A stretch of DNA of 64,000 bases from positions 18,868,046 through 18,932,045 of the forward strand of contig JAYGXS010000004.1 in NCBI GenBank assembly GCA_036362985.1, given 5' to 3'. The position numbers and the translations under genes are program-made. Position 1 is the first letter of the stretch, and every line of letters begins with the position of its first letter. Origin of the DNA: Ligula intestinalis (lineage: Eukaryota; Platyhelminthes; Cestoda; Diphyllobothriidea; Diphyllobothriidae). Below are positions 48,501-54,797 of this stretch, one piece after another. The notes beneath the pieces were generated by a model. It was not told where the DNA came from, did no database searches, and worked only from the letters and a program-made list of their open reading frames with translations.

Positions 48501-51500
48501 TTATTTAACTTACGAACTCGGTTTTTTTAAATACCTTATGACTGTTCCACTTTTATTAGTATCATACTATTCAAATACGAGTAATGAAGACACGCGCCAT
48601 TTGCTAAGGCAAGCGGCACCCAACACGCGTTCTGCTTGAGCCAGAAGAAACAATTATCCGAAATAAAAGGACTCTTTGCCCACAGCAAATCGTGAACCAG
48701 CGAAAAGTCCGCCGTTCGTATTTGTTTGTGCTCGCGTTTAAATTCCGCGCTGAAGTGACACCGAAAAAGTAGAAGTGCGATATAGCAGTAGATGACTGTA
48801 TATGAAACCAACCAATGAAGTACGGGTTCCGAGTTCCCACAAAAACCAATTATCATCGAACTTGCATGCTCCTAGTTCGTAAGTGAGTAAAAGGATCCTA
48901 CAGCACGCAGTCGCTATTTATGGTCAACAGGTACCTAGGGGCAGTCGATGAGAGAAACAAGATGCGTCGAAGAGACAAATAGAAGATAAACCACAAGAAA
49001 TTAGGCTCACATGCAGAAAGTCTCTGAAACTGCGGTACGATCCACAGCGCCACTTAAATGGGGTTGGCTGGCTTATCTGGCACAGCACTCCGCGTGACGG
49101 ACGATCTACCCCAAGGACCTAATTCTCAACAAGAAGATAGCTATACCCCGACGGCTACTGTGGAATGATAGGGCGTGTAATTGAGACAGGGAAACTGATT
49201 AATTTATTTTAACGCGAAAGCATGAACTTTGACGGGCAGTGCGGGTAGAAGTCTCTTGCCTAAATGTGACAACCTGTATCGCCCAAACGAGTCACCGCTT
49301 CATTTTTGCTAGGAGCTATGTGGTGGGATAAGGGGGGATAAGACAAGTGAAAGGGGCATAGCTGTCAACTGAACCTTCAAAACAGCACTGACTTGCTACC
49401 GGCGTGCGTGACTTTGCCTCACTAAGCAATAATTACGCGCCTGTTCCGTCAGTTACAATAAATAATAAAATAAGTAATAAAATTAACTACTTTATACACG
49501 ATCCGCCGGGTTTATCCTATTTCGTAACGTCCAGCACTTCTTTTCAACGGAAGGAGCCCCCCCCCCCTCCGCACTCGCTGACGAGCGATGGGAGGAGACA
49601 AGGCCTCAGCTATCCACAAAGCCGAGGATGCAGCTGTACCATATGACCCCCTACCTGCAGCTTTCAGTTAGACGCACGAATCGACCGCAAGCGATACCTT
49701 ACGATCAGGTCTTTGGTCTGGTGGATAGTTTACAATAGCTCATATTGCAAGTCATGCAAGTCTCTAAAAACAGTTCTTTAATTCTACTAGTAAAATTGTC
49801 CAAGAATTAATCAAGTCCTCTTGAAGAACGCCTTTTAGTTGTCCGACTTTTTACCGAAAGTCATATGCTATCCACTAAGGGTACGCTTATGTTAGTAGGG
49901 AAGATTTGCACTATCGAGAAGCATGAAGTTATGCGGCATGCTTGGGCTCAGATTGTTTGGTCAGCGTCCGGTTTTTGTCTTGATACTTTTGCACACTCCC
50001 GGTAAATGCAGTTATTTAGCAATCACATTAACGGTAGGATTGAGTACCAAACTACTGTCTGAATAAGTAGGTATTTTATGTGAGTTTTGATCTGTAGACA
50101 GTGAATTGGCATTCTTTTCAGGTAGGGGGTAATGAAAGGAAAAAAGAGCACAGCAAGAACAGGACACTAGTAGTTGGTTGGTTTATTTCCGGAATAATCA
50201 TGCAGTCTTCGGTACTGTATTGACTTTTATGTATTTGAGGATGTTAATCGTTTAAACGTGCTAGAAGACGACGTGATGCATGAATCTTCTACATATCTCT
50301 TTGCTTTTTCTTATTAGAAAAATCTTAGAAGGTATTGACATCTAAATTGTCAAACCCACTAGAGTAACGAAATAAATATGATAGAGCATGACCACATAAA
50401 AGCATTTTTAGAGAATGAATACATAGGCTAGTCTTCAGCTGGTAGCAGTTATCACTTTTCGAATGCCACTCGACACTAGTGAAATAAAAATGATATTTTA
50501 GCAATAAAAGAGGAAAGCTGGAAAAAAATGGATAAATTGCACCACTAATTGAATTCGGCTGCCATGTGCGACGTGGCTTTTAGCAAATATATTGGGAACG
50601 GATACTCTTTGGTCTTGCAGGCATCAAAAGTTTACCTAGGTTCGCGGACGAATGCGTTCCATTTCTGCCTAAATCCTTCATTACAGATGGTCGATGGGCA
50701 TAACCAGACTAGCTTTAATCAATATAAGTCGGCTCATCGAATGCATTGATGAATAATAATTCCCTTAAGCAAGAGCTACAATCCTCTACAATTAAAAATG
50801 CTCGGTTTTGCCGGACATCAGACGAAATAGATCAAATAAGAACTACTCGACAATGTTCAAATACTGTGATCCCTAAAAATAAATTTTTCTACATAATAGT
50901 TTGCACTTCGAGCCAAAATCATTGTTTTCTTTTGCCAATCACTCGCATTTCCATTCAGCCAGCTTTGGGGCAAAACAGTGTGTCACAACAAAACCCAGGC
51001 ATACAAGCGGCCTGACTTCCAATCACGTAATTCAACATTTCCCCACTAATAAAGAACCTCTTCATGCCTTGCCACTAACCTAACCCGGAAGGTTGAAGTT
51101 AGTGCGAAACACTAAGACTCTATAGAGTGGTGAAACTTTCTTAAGAGGTCACAGTGTTTGAAAGGCATCCATTTTGATCGCTTTGCCACATTTGTGTTAA
51201 AAATAACAGTAAGTTATTTTCATCACTTATTTTGTTGCATTAACTCCAGTCAACGGCTGATGCCAAGAGCCTGTTTACAAATTCTGGAACCCACTCCTTC
51301 GTTCTGTCATTTAAACGAACTAGAACTAAGTAACACTGACATTACGTCGCGATTTACATCCCTGAGGTGTTGCAAAACCTAACTGGTTAAGTCTCACACG
51401 CTCACTGGGAGCAAAACTAAAAAATCAGGTTTGCTTACACATTCAAATCAGTTTATAAATGTAGAGTATATGCCATCAGTTGAATTAAAGATCGGAATAA

Positions 51501-52980
51501 TTGCACTTACCAGACTTTCACCGGCCAGAACAAAACTGATAATCTTCATGGTGCCATCAACTGGTTTCATGGGGAGTCCCTCCCCTCCACCCGTCAGTAT
51601 AGCAACGCCATTGAGCCCGGAAGTTGCGCTTAAACTGTTTGCGCTAGCAGTGTTTTTGAGTTGATTTACTGATGCGTAGGTACGAGGGGAATAGAGCTTT
51701 TCGCTTGTGCCAATAACGGAGGAGGATATTGGTGGAAGACTGGTCAGAGTCCCTAGTTTCGTAGGGACAGTGGGACCCGCAGCCTCCGTCGCAAACAGAC
51801 CCGAGGAAGGCAGCGAAGGACTGTAGAAATTACCGCTCGCAATCTCACTCAGGCATCTGGCTACTGCTTGCACGTGGGGGTTGCGTAAGATTTCAAGAAG
51901 CTCGTCACAGTTTTTTGTGTCTTCTTCGCTGCACTTATCAACTATCTGAAGGTCATTTTCTAGATCAGCAATCAAGTCAAGAACGTCTTGGTCTTCTTCA
52001 TTGAAATACAAATCGCTCGACTCCTCGAGAGCAGAATAAAGCTGAAAGCGTCCATGGTATAACAGTTAAGTTTGACGATCGGTTTTCCTGCTATACCAGT
52101 TAAAATGTCAAAATTGCTTGTCAAATAGCAGGGGAAGTTGCTGATTGACAACAGATATGTGAAAATTACTTGCCAGAAAAAGCCTTAGTGGGATTTATTG
52201 CAACAGACTAAAATGCACTCATTCAATTTAACAATGTAATTTACACAAGTGACGGAAGCACCTACTGTCTACCGAAGTTTGCTGCCAAGGTGTGAGACTA
52301 AGAAGAAAATCTGTGCGTCTGCTCCATCTTAGCAAGTTCCGAGTTTACAAACATCATTTACTTGGGGCTATAAGTAGGTTTATTTCAGGTACTCTTCCGG
52401 CTCACGCATGAACGAAAGAGAGCAGAGGAACTCTCTTATTTGCAAATTTCTCTCTAGATGCCAACCAAAACTGCCTCTTGTTAGAAAAGTTATTCTACAG
52501 AATTAGAATTTTTTGTTTTGCCATGTATACAGGCAGTTTTGTAGTCTTGTAGAAACGATTATGATCCGTTCCAGATGACTAAAAAATATGATGATAAGAA
52601 GTTGTCAGGTACCTCTAAATGGTAAACTGTTATTGCTCATAATAAAGAGTATTCATGCGCATAAAATACCCATGAATATTCAGTAATAATCTGAAGTGAA
52701 TATCACAATTACTAATATTGACAATGTAGCGCTAATATATTAGGAATTGCGATAACCAACTTGGATTCTTAATGTATATGTATATCATTAAGGTAAAGGA
52801 TGAGGCAAAGAGAGAGAGCTTCATTTAAGAAAAAATAAACAGATGCATAAAGATGACTTACGGCAATTAACGTTTTAAAGCCTTTTGACGCTAAAAATGC
52901 ATGCAACTCCTCACACTCGTCAACATCATCTGGCGCGTTAAAAACGCGCCTTATATTTTTCTTCGCTTTACGCAGAGCAT
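24344..52980 (-). CDS. MPP2/MPP6/Varicose-type MAGUK scaffold gene (nine exons, 5' partial)
   Basis: Membrane-associated guanylate kinase homologue, a noncatalytic scaffold that assembles junction and polarity complexes under the plasma membrane. In transcript order the exons are 52862-52980, 51511-52041, 42472-42723, 40796-40927, 40547-40699, 27736-27931, 25458-25561, 24610-24837 and 24344-24520, giving 1892 nt and 629 codons plus TAG. Domains: L27N, L27C, a Ser/Thr-rich linker of about 95 residues, PDZ, SH3, a basic KQKKKR hinge, and a guanylate-kinase-like domain ending TEPQWVPAKWLY. All splice junctions use GT/AG and phases agree. The PDZ, SH3 and C-terminal end are closer to MPP2/MPP6/Varicose than to PALS1 (MPP5) or MPP7. 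The start codon is not in these exons; at least one base comes from an exon upstream of 52980. Introns range from 89 bp to 12.6 kb and are filled with mobile elements. Confidence 0.93.
24610..24837 (-). CDS. MAGUK exon: guanylate-kinase-like core
   Basis: 76 codons between 'tttgatag|TTT' and CGT|GTAAGT. Reads FGEIEGNFFGTKL, GKTCLLDCNASAIQLIRTAE and FMPYVVFLAAPS, the most conserved part of the domain. The next intron is 89 bp. Confidence 0.95.
25458..25561 (-). CDS. MAGUK exon: guanylate-kinase-like domain, GMP-site region
   Basis: 104 bp between 'cattcttacag|AT' and GAG|GTAAGC. With the preceding T it reads YTSRPKFPDEEDGDEFFF, the region that in true guanylate kinases binds GMP, then ARMQNTYKKNGFIE. 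Ends in phase 0. Confidence 0.94.
26270..26820 (+). mobile_element. Penelope-like element, 3' end fragment in MAGUK intron
   Basis: Encodes a tail with SWFTDPKSTNKCNDLP, matching the C-terminal tail of the Penelope fragment at 17597-17977, and ends with the same noncoding signature ('atccgcgacgga', 'ggcaaataaaagtattgtcc'). No reverse transcriptase or YVGETGR signature is present. It sits in the intron between 25561 and 27736, antisense to the host gene. Confidence 0.7.
26985..27055 (+). repeat. tRNA-like SINE head
   Basis: Box A-like 'ggctcaatgagtagagc' near 26989 and box B-like 'gggtttgcaaaacc' near 27031. The arms do not fold into a full cloverleaf. Likely a SINE within the MAGUK intron. 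Confidence 0.45.
27736..27931 (-). CDS. MAGUK exon: guanylate-kinase-like domain start
   Basis: 65 codons plus one base between 'cttttatag|ACC' and CCCT|GTAAGT. Reads VMVYEEVALI, then the P-loop-like LIGATGVGRQTL and DPDRYEIAIP. MAGUK guanylate-kinase domains generally bind phosphoproteins rather than make GDP. Ends in phase 1. Confidence 0.95.
27932..29330. other. MAGUK intron segment without recognised features
   Basis: Start of the 12.6-kb intron. AT-rich, short open frames only. No repeat assigned. Confidence 0.5.
29340..32625 (+). mobile_element. RTE-type LINE, near full length, inactive
   Basis: Contains an endonuclease and reverse transcriptase reading frame (29482-32593) followed directly by a short tail of repeated 'aagtac' units (32602-32625). 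A tail of short tandem units is usual for RTE elements. The 5' boundary near 29340 is a guess. It lies antisense in the 12.6-kb MAGUK intron. Confidence 0.85.
29482..32593 (+). pseudogene. RTE LINE endonuclease-reverse transcriptase, broken
   Basis: Would nick genomic DNA and copy the element's RNA into it. The APE-type endonuclease begins near 29630 (RIAGWNLQIL, then LSEVHLPGTGH). Its catalytic GDFNA motif reads GNWNA (about 30061-30075), so the Asp is lost. The frame shifts by one near 30087. From there one frame runs to the end, broken by TGA at 30419-30421 and TAA at 31190-31192. Reverse transcriptase motifs: LPLFKKGDRR, FIDFAAAFDSV (about 31443), VRQGCALSPSLFN and the catalytic YADDAVLFG (31742-31768). 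The C-terminus ends SRPR near 32590. With so few breaks it is a fairly young copy. The YADD box and overall layout fit the RTE clade, as in SR2 of schistosomes. Confidence 0.9.
32818..32935 (+). repeat. tRNA-derived SINE (family S)
   Basis: Has 'tagcttagggcattagagcg' as box A region, 'gggtacgaatcacacc' as box B region and the family tail 'tttttcaccattgggtta'. Same order as 23616-23745 and the reverse of 46869-46977. Confidence 0.6.
33695..33775 (-). repeat. tRNA-like SINE head
   Basis: The minus strand reads 'gtggctcaaaggttaggac' (box A-like), 'gcctctgactagcgag', then 'gagttcgaaactc' (box B-like). The anticodon arm does not pair properly, so a tRNA-derived SINE or pseudogene is more likely than a tRNA. 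Confidence 0.45.
34891..36665 (+). pseudogene. CR1 ORF1 protein, broken
   Basis: ORF1 proteins of CR1-type LINEs bind the element RNA. The ATG at 34891 starts MFKGESRSTRKRRLKKYLQ with a basic N-terminus. An acidic Ser-rich stretch follows, then a frame change near 35150-35200, and a Cys cluster CPTACEHCKHCPK (about 35290) with a heptad-like helix after it. From 35203 the frame is kept to about 36470, with stops at 35509-35511 (TAA) and 36214-36216 (TGA). The C-terminal core reads AFRLGKWPES and PLKVVMKRSQDAKLIL. A frameshift in a run of eight T at about 36471 moves the rest, including EQNLVIYNNQVI, to another frame. Similarity to trematode CR1 ORF1 is from recognition of this core; no search was run. 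Confidence 0.75.
36545..36820 (+). repeat. Internal tandem duplication at ORF1 end
   Basis: About 36555-36670 and 36703-36820 repeat the same ORF1 tail: 'tggttatttacaacaa.caa', 'tgttctc.cc', 'cgcacagtcg'. The encoded tails read NLVIYNNQV and HLVIYNKQV. The two units are diverged, so this is not a recent slip. Confidence 0.65.
36800..39475 (+). pseudogene. CR1 ORF2 endonuclease-reverse transcriptase, broken
   Basis: Endonuclease motifs: FMYTNAQSMLSKLDEL (about 36855), SITETWLSEQ and RQGGGVATYVKNG, GDFNAPHIDW (about 37259) and GKSDHVVL. Reverse transcriptase motifs: SPGPDDVPAKIL, NNYRPVSLTAICCKIMEK (about 38180), YIDFKKAFDSV (about 38391), SGVP-stop-GSVLGP (stop TAA at about 38572) and FADDIKLW (38653-38676). 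The C-terminal region is the CR1 type, with LRGHPLKLRM (about 39288) and RVVGAWNALPQDIV. In-frame stops lie at 37169-37171 and 37748-37750, with more stops and frame changes after about 38250 and after 39206. The catalytic endonuclease and reverse transcriptase boxes are still readable, but translation would fail. Confidence 0.88.
39501..40546. other. Intron segment
   Basis: Noncoding part of the 12.6-kb MAGUK intron. It has a C-run at about 39812-39820 and three 'actgat' type units at 40052-40070 that resemble the tail of a non-LTR element. No gene recognised. Confidence 0.45.
40547..40699 (-). CDS. MAGUK exon: second half of SH3 and hinge
   Basis: 51 codons between 'ctcctctag|GCT' and CGG|GTAAGT. 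ARHYNSDRHAGLIPSSVLQ closes the SH3 fold, followed by a basic hinge ending in LKQKKKR, the place where many MPP proteins bind protein 4.1. The next intron (27932-40546) is 12.6 kb and holds two LINEs. Confidence 0.95.
40796..40927 (-). CDS. MAGUK exon: first half of SH3
   Basis: 44 codons between 'ctgttttag|CTT' and CAG|GTGCGT, phase 0. Reads LFVRALCSYSPESDTLLPC, then GLAFQYYDILEI and DDPNWWQ, the classic SH3 tryptophan pair of MPP proteins. The next intron is only 96 bp. Confidence 0.95.
41281..41662. repeat. Direct 60-bp repeats flanking family A copy
   Basis: 41281-41340 and 41603-41662 are near copies ('cctagccttacttatgaaat' versus 'catagccttacttatgaaat', followed by 'gc.aagatc.aaagct'). 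Between them lies family A, copy 3, in reverse orientation. Either a local tandem duplication captured the repeat, or these are unusual flanking copies made at insertion. Confidence 0.65.
41345..41600 (-). repeat. Family A repeat, copy 3 (uninterrupted site)
   Basis: Reverse complement of 41345-41600 matches the right part of the family A copies, including 'gactgagtaatctgagg' joined directly to 'tcaactgtcgggtccaccgg'. This is the empty site for the family B insertion at 3293-3731. The plus-strand open frame across it (102 codons) is not a gene. Confidence 0.7.
42472..42723 (-). CDS. MAGUK exon: PDZ domain
   Basis: 84 codons between acceptor 'ttttag|GGT' and donor CAG|GTGCGT, phase 0 on both sides. 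Reads GITVGIQDC as the carboxylate-binding strand region, then ERQGLLHEGDIIREVNGVPI and VTMKIIPAW. The PDZ domain binds C-terminal peptides of membrane partners. The ATG inside it (MKRVMAG) is not a start. Confidence 0.95.
43140..43310 (+). repeat. Family D repeat copy
   Basis: Matches the reverse complement of 12370-12480 in order: 'agtgatagta', 'tgctggtactac', 'tgtaagtcaga' and 'gacgctga'. Preceded by TACT-rich simple sequence. Confidence 0.5.
43470..43760 (+). repeat. Family C dispersed repeat copy
   Basis: Follows 4450-4745: 'aataggcttcct', 'aataggagttgctctt', 'cgcattaactgcccattg' and 'atcaaacattaaa'. Noncoding. Confidence 0.5.
46800..48120 (+). repeat. Tandem duplication unit 1 (with insertions)
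   Basis: Follows unit 2 (48165-48925) block by block: 'gaaagcttcaaatccat', 'taaaccg', 'cataccactcaagaatttc', 'taccgtaacatgcagtaat', 'accaattatcatcgaatttg' and 'ctacagcacgcagt'. Two extra segments interrupt it: a SINE (46869-46977) and about 400 bp at 47070-47465 of unknown type. The short open frames here have no recognisable product. Confidence 0.7.
46869..46977 (-). repeat. tRNA-derived SINE (family S), complete copy
   Basis: The minus strand reads 'gcagctcaatggttagagcg' (box A), 'aagttcaaaccccgcc' (box B) and the tail 'tttttcacaattgggtcaac'. The parallel unit at 48165-48925 lacks it exactly between 'ttatttta.' and 'tttatct', so the insert is about 109 bp long. It would be transcribed by RNA polymerase III and moved by a LINE. 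Confidence 0.7.
48165..48925 (+). repeat. Tandem duplication unit 2
   Basis: Diverged direct copy of unit 1 lacking both insertions. Both units end at the same 'ctacagcacgcagt' block. Noncoding. Confidence 0.7.
48926..51510. other. MAGUK intron segment without recognised features
   Basis: AT-rich intron DNA with C-runs (about 49558-49567) and a G-rich motif 'gggataaggggggataag' at about 49325-49343 that resembles the arms of the 23.2-kb palindrome. Open frames are short and without known domains. Confidence 0.45.
51511..52041 (-). CDS. MAGUK exon: end of L27N, L27C, long linker, PDZ start
   Basis: The acceptor 'ctttcag|CTT' and donor CTG|GTAAGT give 177 codons in phase 0. The first residues, LYSALEESSDLYFNEEDQ, complete L27N. 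L27C follows (DVLDLIADLEND to RCLSEIASG). Then comes a Ser/Thr/Pro-rich linker of about 95 residues, much longer than the roughly 25 in mammalian MPP2/6. The last residues, MKIISFVLAGESL, start the PDZ domain. An in-frame TAA at 52066-52068 limits the exon upstream. Confidence 0.92.
52042..52861. other. MAGUK intron between L27 exons
   Basis: 820 bp of AT-rich sequence between the two L27 exons. No element recognised. Confidence 0.6.
52862..52980 (-). CDS. MAGUK exon: L27N domain
   Basis: Encodes about 39 residues, including DDVDECEELHAFLAS, that align with the first L27 helix bundle of MPP2/MPP6. The donor is GCC|GTAAGT. The acceptor is set after 'ttaag' because an in-frame TAA lies just before; its pyrimidine tract is poor, so this edge is the least sure of the gene. 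It starts with two bases of a split codon and ends in phase 0. A perfect 8-bp stem hairpin lies within it (52932-52950). Confidence 0.8.
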
Positions 52981-54139
52981 CTTAAGTATAATTTTTGTAA
53001 ATTGTTAATGAATACCCTTGGCCGAAACCATAACTCCTTCCTCCTGATTGTGCAAACCATGCAGTAGGTACAAGTATTTTGGTTTGGCAATTCGAAACGC
53101 CTCTATTTATCTATTTAGTCCCTCAGTTTGGACAAAGCACGCAGTTCCGAAAGTCACATTACCTGATGGACAGGTGATAAATTTCATTTCCTGACGGTTC
53201 CTAAGTCTAAAAAATGTATTTTGACAAGATTCATTATAAGTTGATGCTGAGCTTATCTATTCTTTGTTTCCAACTGTGGTTCTGGTGTGTGCTCTAAAAG
53301 TACAAAACTTCACATCTGATTACTCTCCACTTTTCATGTGTTCCGTTTTCGAATTTCTTGAAAGAAGTTCAATGTTTGTGCTGATCAGAAATTTTTCCGC
53401 AAAATCCTTCCATAATTACTCCGTCTACTGATTCGAATGTCTAATAAAAGAAGAGCATATGCTGCGTTATAAAATGATTTTCTCCATGTTCCGACAGATC
53501 CGCCAACCTGTAAGATTAATTCCAAATTTCAGAATTTCAATAAAATAAAGAAGCACAGTTTCGGACTTTACGAAACTGATCTTAAAGTCCACTTACTCCA
53601 GGTCGTGCATGGAACACAGAGTCATCTGTATACTCAATAAAAATCTTGCTTGTATCTGTGTAGACATCCATTATCATTGGTGGGTGGCAGCTGTTTTTAA
53701 GTTGATCATGGAGTATGGGCACACATACATGCGCGCAAGCAGGGCATGTGCTCCTGTCCGTATATTAGTCACGCGCACCGCCCGCATTTCGCACGCTTTT
53801 CAAGCGCTTTTCGCGCGCCAGTCTGTACGTTGGTCACACAGGAAAAACAGTGCCAGTGTCAATGTGTCTGTGTTTTTCCACTTTATCATTGATGTTAGGC
53901 AGCTGTTTCAGACTCGCGATTGACACCTGACGTGACAGCCGGATGCGCATATGCCACGGGAGGTGGGCGGGGTGGGGAAGTGGTTTCATACTCGCTGACC
54001 TAAACCCCTTGACCTACTCTCCCTTGGACCCCCTCCCTTTGCTTATGCGTATATTGTCACGGGCTAGCTCTTAGATTAAATTGAATGGCCTACCACATAA
54101 ATCCCTCCTCTTTCAATCAAACCCTCACAAACTATCATT
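52981..54139. other. Upstream of L27N exon
   Basis: This should be intron or 5' sequence of the MAGUK gene. A 'cttacag|GTTGGCGG' acceptor-like site on the minus strand near 53510 opens a short frame but without recognisable residues. The upstream start exon was not found. Confidence 0.4.
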
Positions 54140-54662
54140 ATGGACAACAGTGATGCCGTCACAAATGTTCTGAACACTAACAACTCGACAAAAGATGATG
54201 GGCTGGTGACTGAAGGTAACGTTTTAAACTTACTTCTTTTCTACCCAATGTAATTTCGTTCACAATAATAACCTTTTCGTAGGTTATACCTCATTAGGTA
54301 GAAAAGGAATTAGAACAGCTGCGAGAAAACAAGTTCAGACGATGGAACAGAAGAGATTTGCCTATGTTAATAGACGTTCGCCAGATGCACATGCAGACAG
54401 ACGGTTTCGCCTGGAGACGAATGCTATGCGTCAGCGATATCGACGCTCCAAAGAAACCAAAGAGCAAAGGCTGCAAAGAAGACACGAAGATACGATTTGT
54501 CATCAAACTCATCACTCCCAAGAAACCAAAGAGTAAATGCTCCAACGAAGGCACGAAGACGCGATTTGTCATCGAACTAATCGCTCCCAAAAAACTGAAG
54601 TCCAAACTCTGCAAAGAAGAGAGATAGGTAGGATGAGAGATTCGCAACGTCAACAAAACGAA
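54140..54662 (+). pseudogene. Helitron replicase N-terminus with Glu/Arg-rich repeats
   Basis: ATG at 54140 starts MDNSDAVTNVLN. The frame stays open if 54216-54282 is removed as an intron (G|GTAACG to CGTAG|GT), giving a continuous frame into TSLGRKGIRTAARKQ. Then come about three imperfect repeats of 26 residues (SKETKEQRLQRRHEDTICHQ type), a pattern common at Helitron N-termini. A TAA lies at 54534-54536 within the repeats and the frame ends near 54662. The intron is an inference from splice sites and frame. Confidence 0.6.
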
Positions 54663-54797
54663 TAACCTCCAAGTAAAAGTGCACTTCTGGCTATGCAAGC
54701 ATCACAAAGAGTGGGTCAACGGCCCACCGATGCTGAAAACTCAAGTTCGCAATCACTTCACATACGGTTTGGCGACTCTGGCCCGTGAATTGCTTCC

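Noticed and set aside
52011..52041. TTG at 52011 or the out-of-frame ATG near 52053 as the start of the MAGUK protein
   Set aside because: The frame is open upstream to a good acceptor at 52041, and joining to 52862-52980 restores the L27N domain in phase.
53440..53520. An additional upstream MAGUK exon after 'cttacag|GTTGGCGG'
   Set aside because: The acceptor looks acceptable but the encoded residues match nothing recognisable and no start or donor could be fixed.
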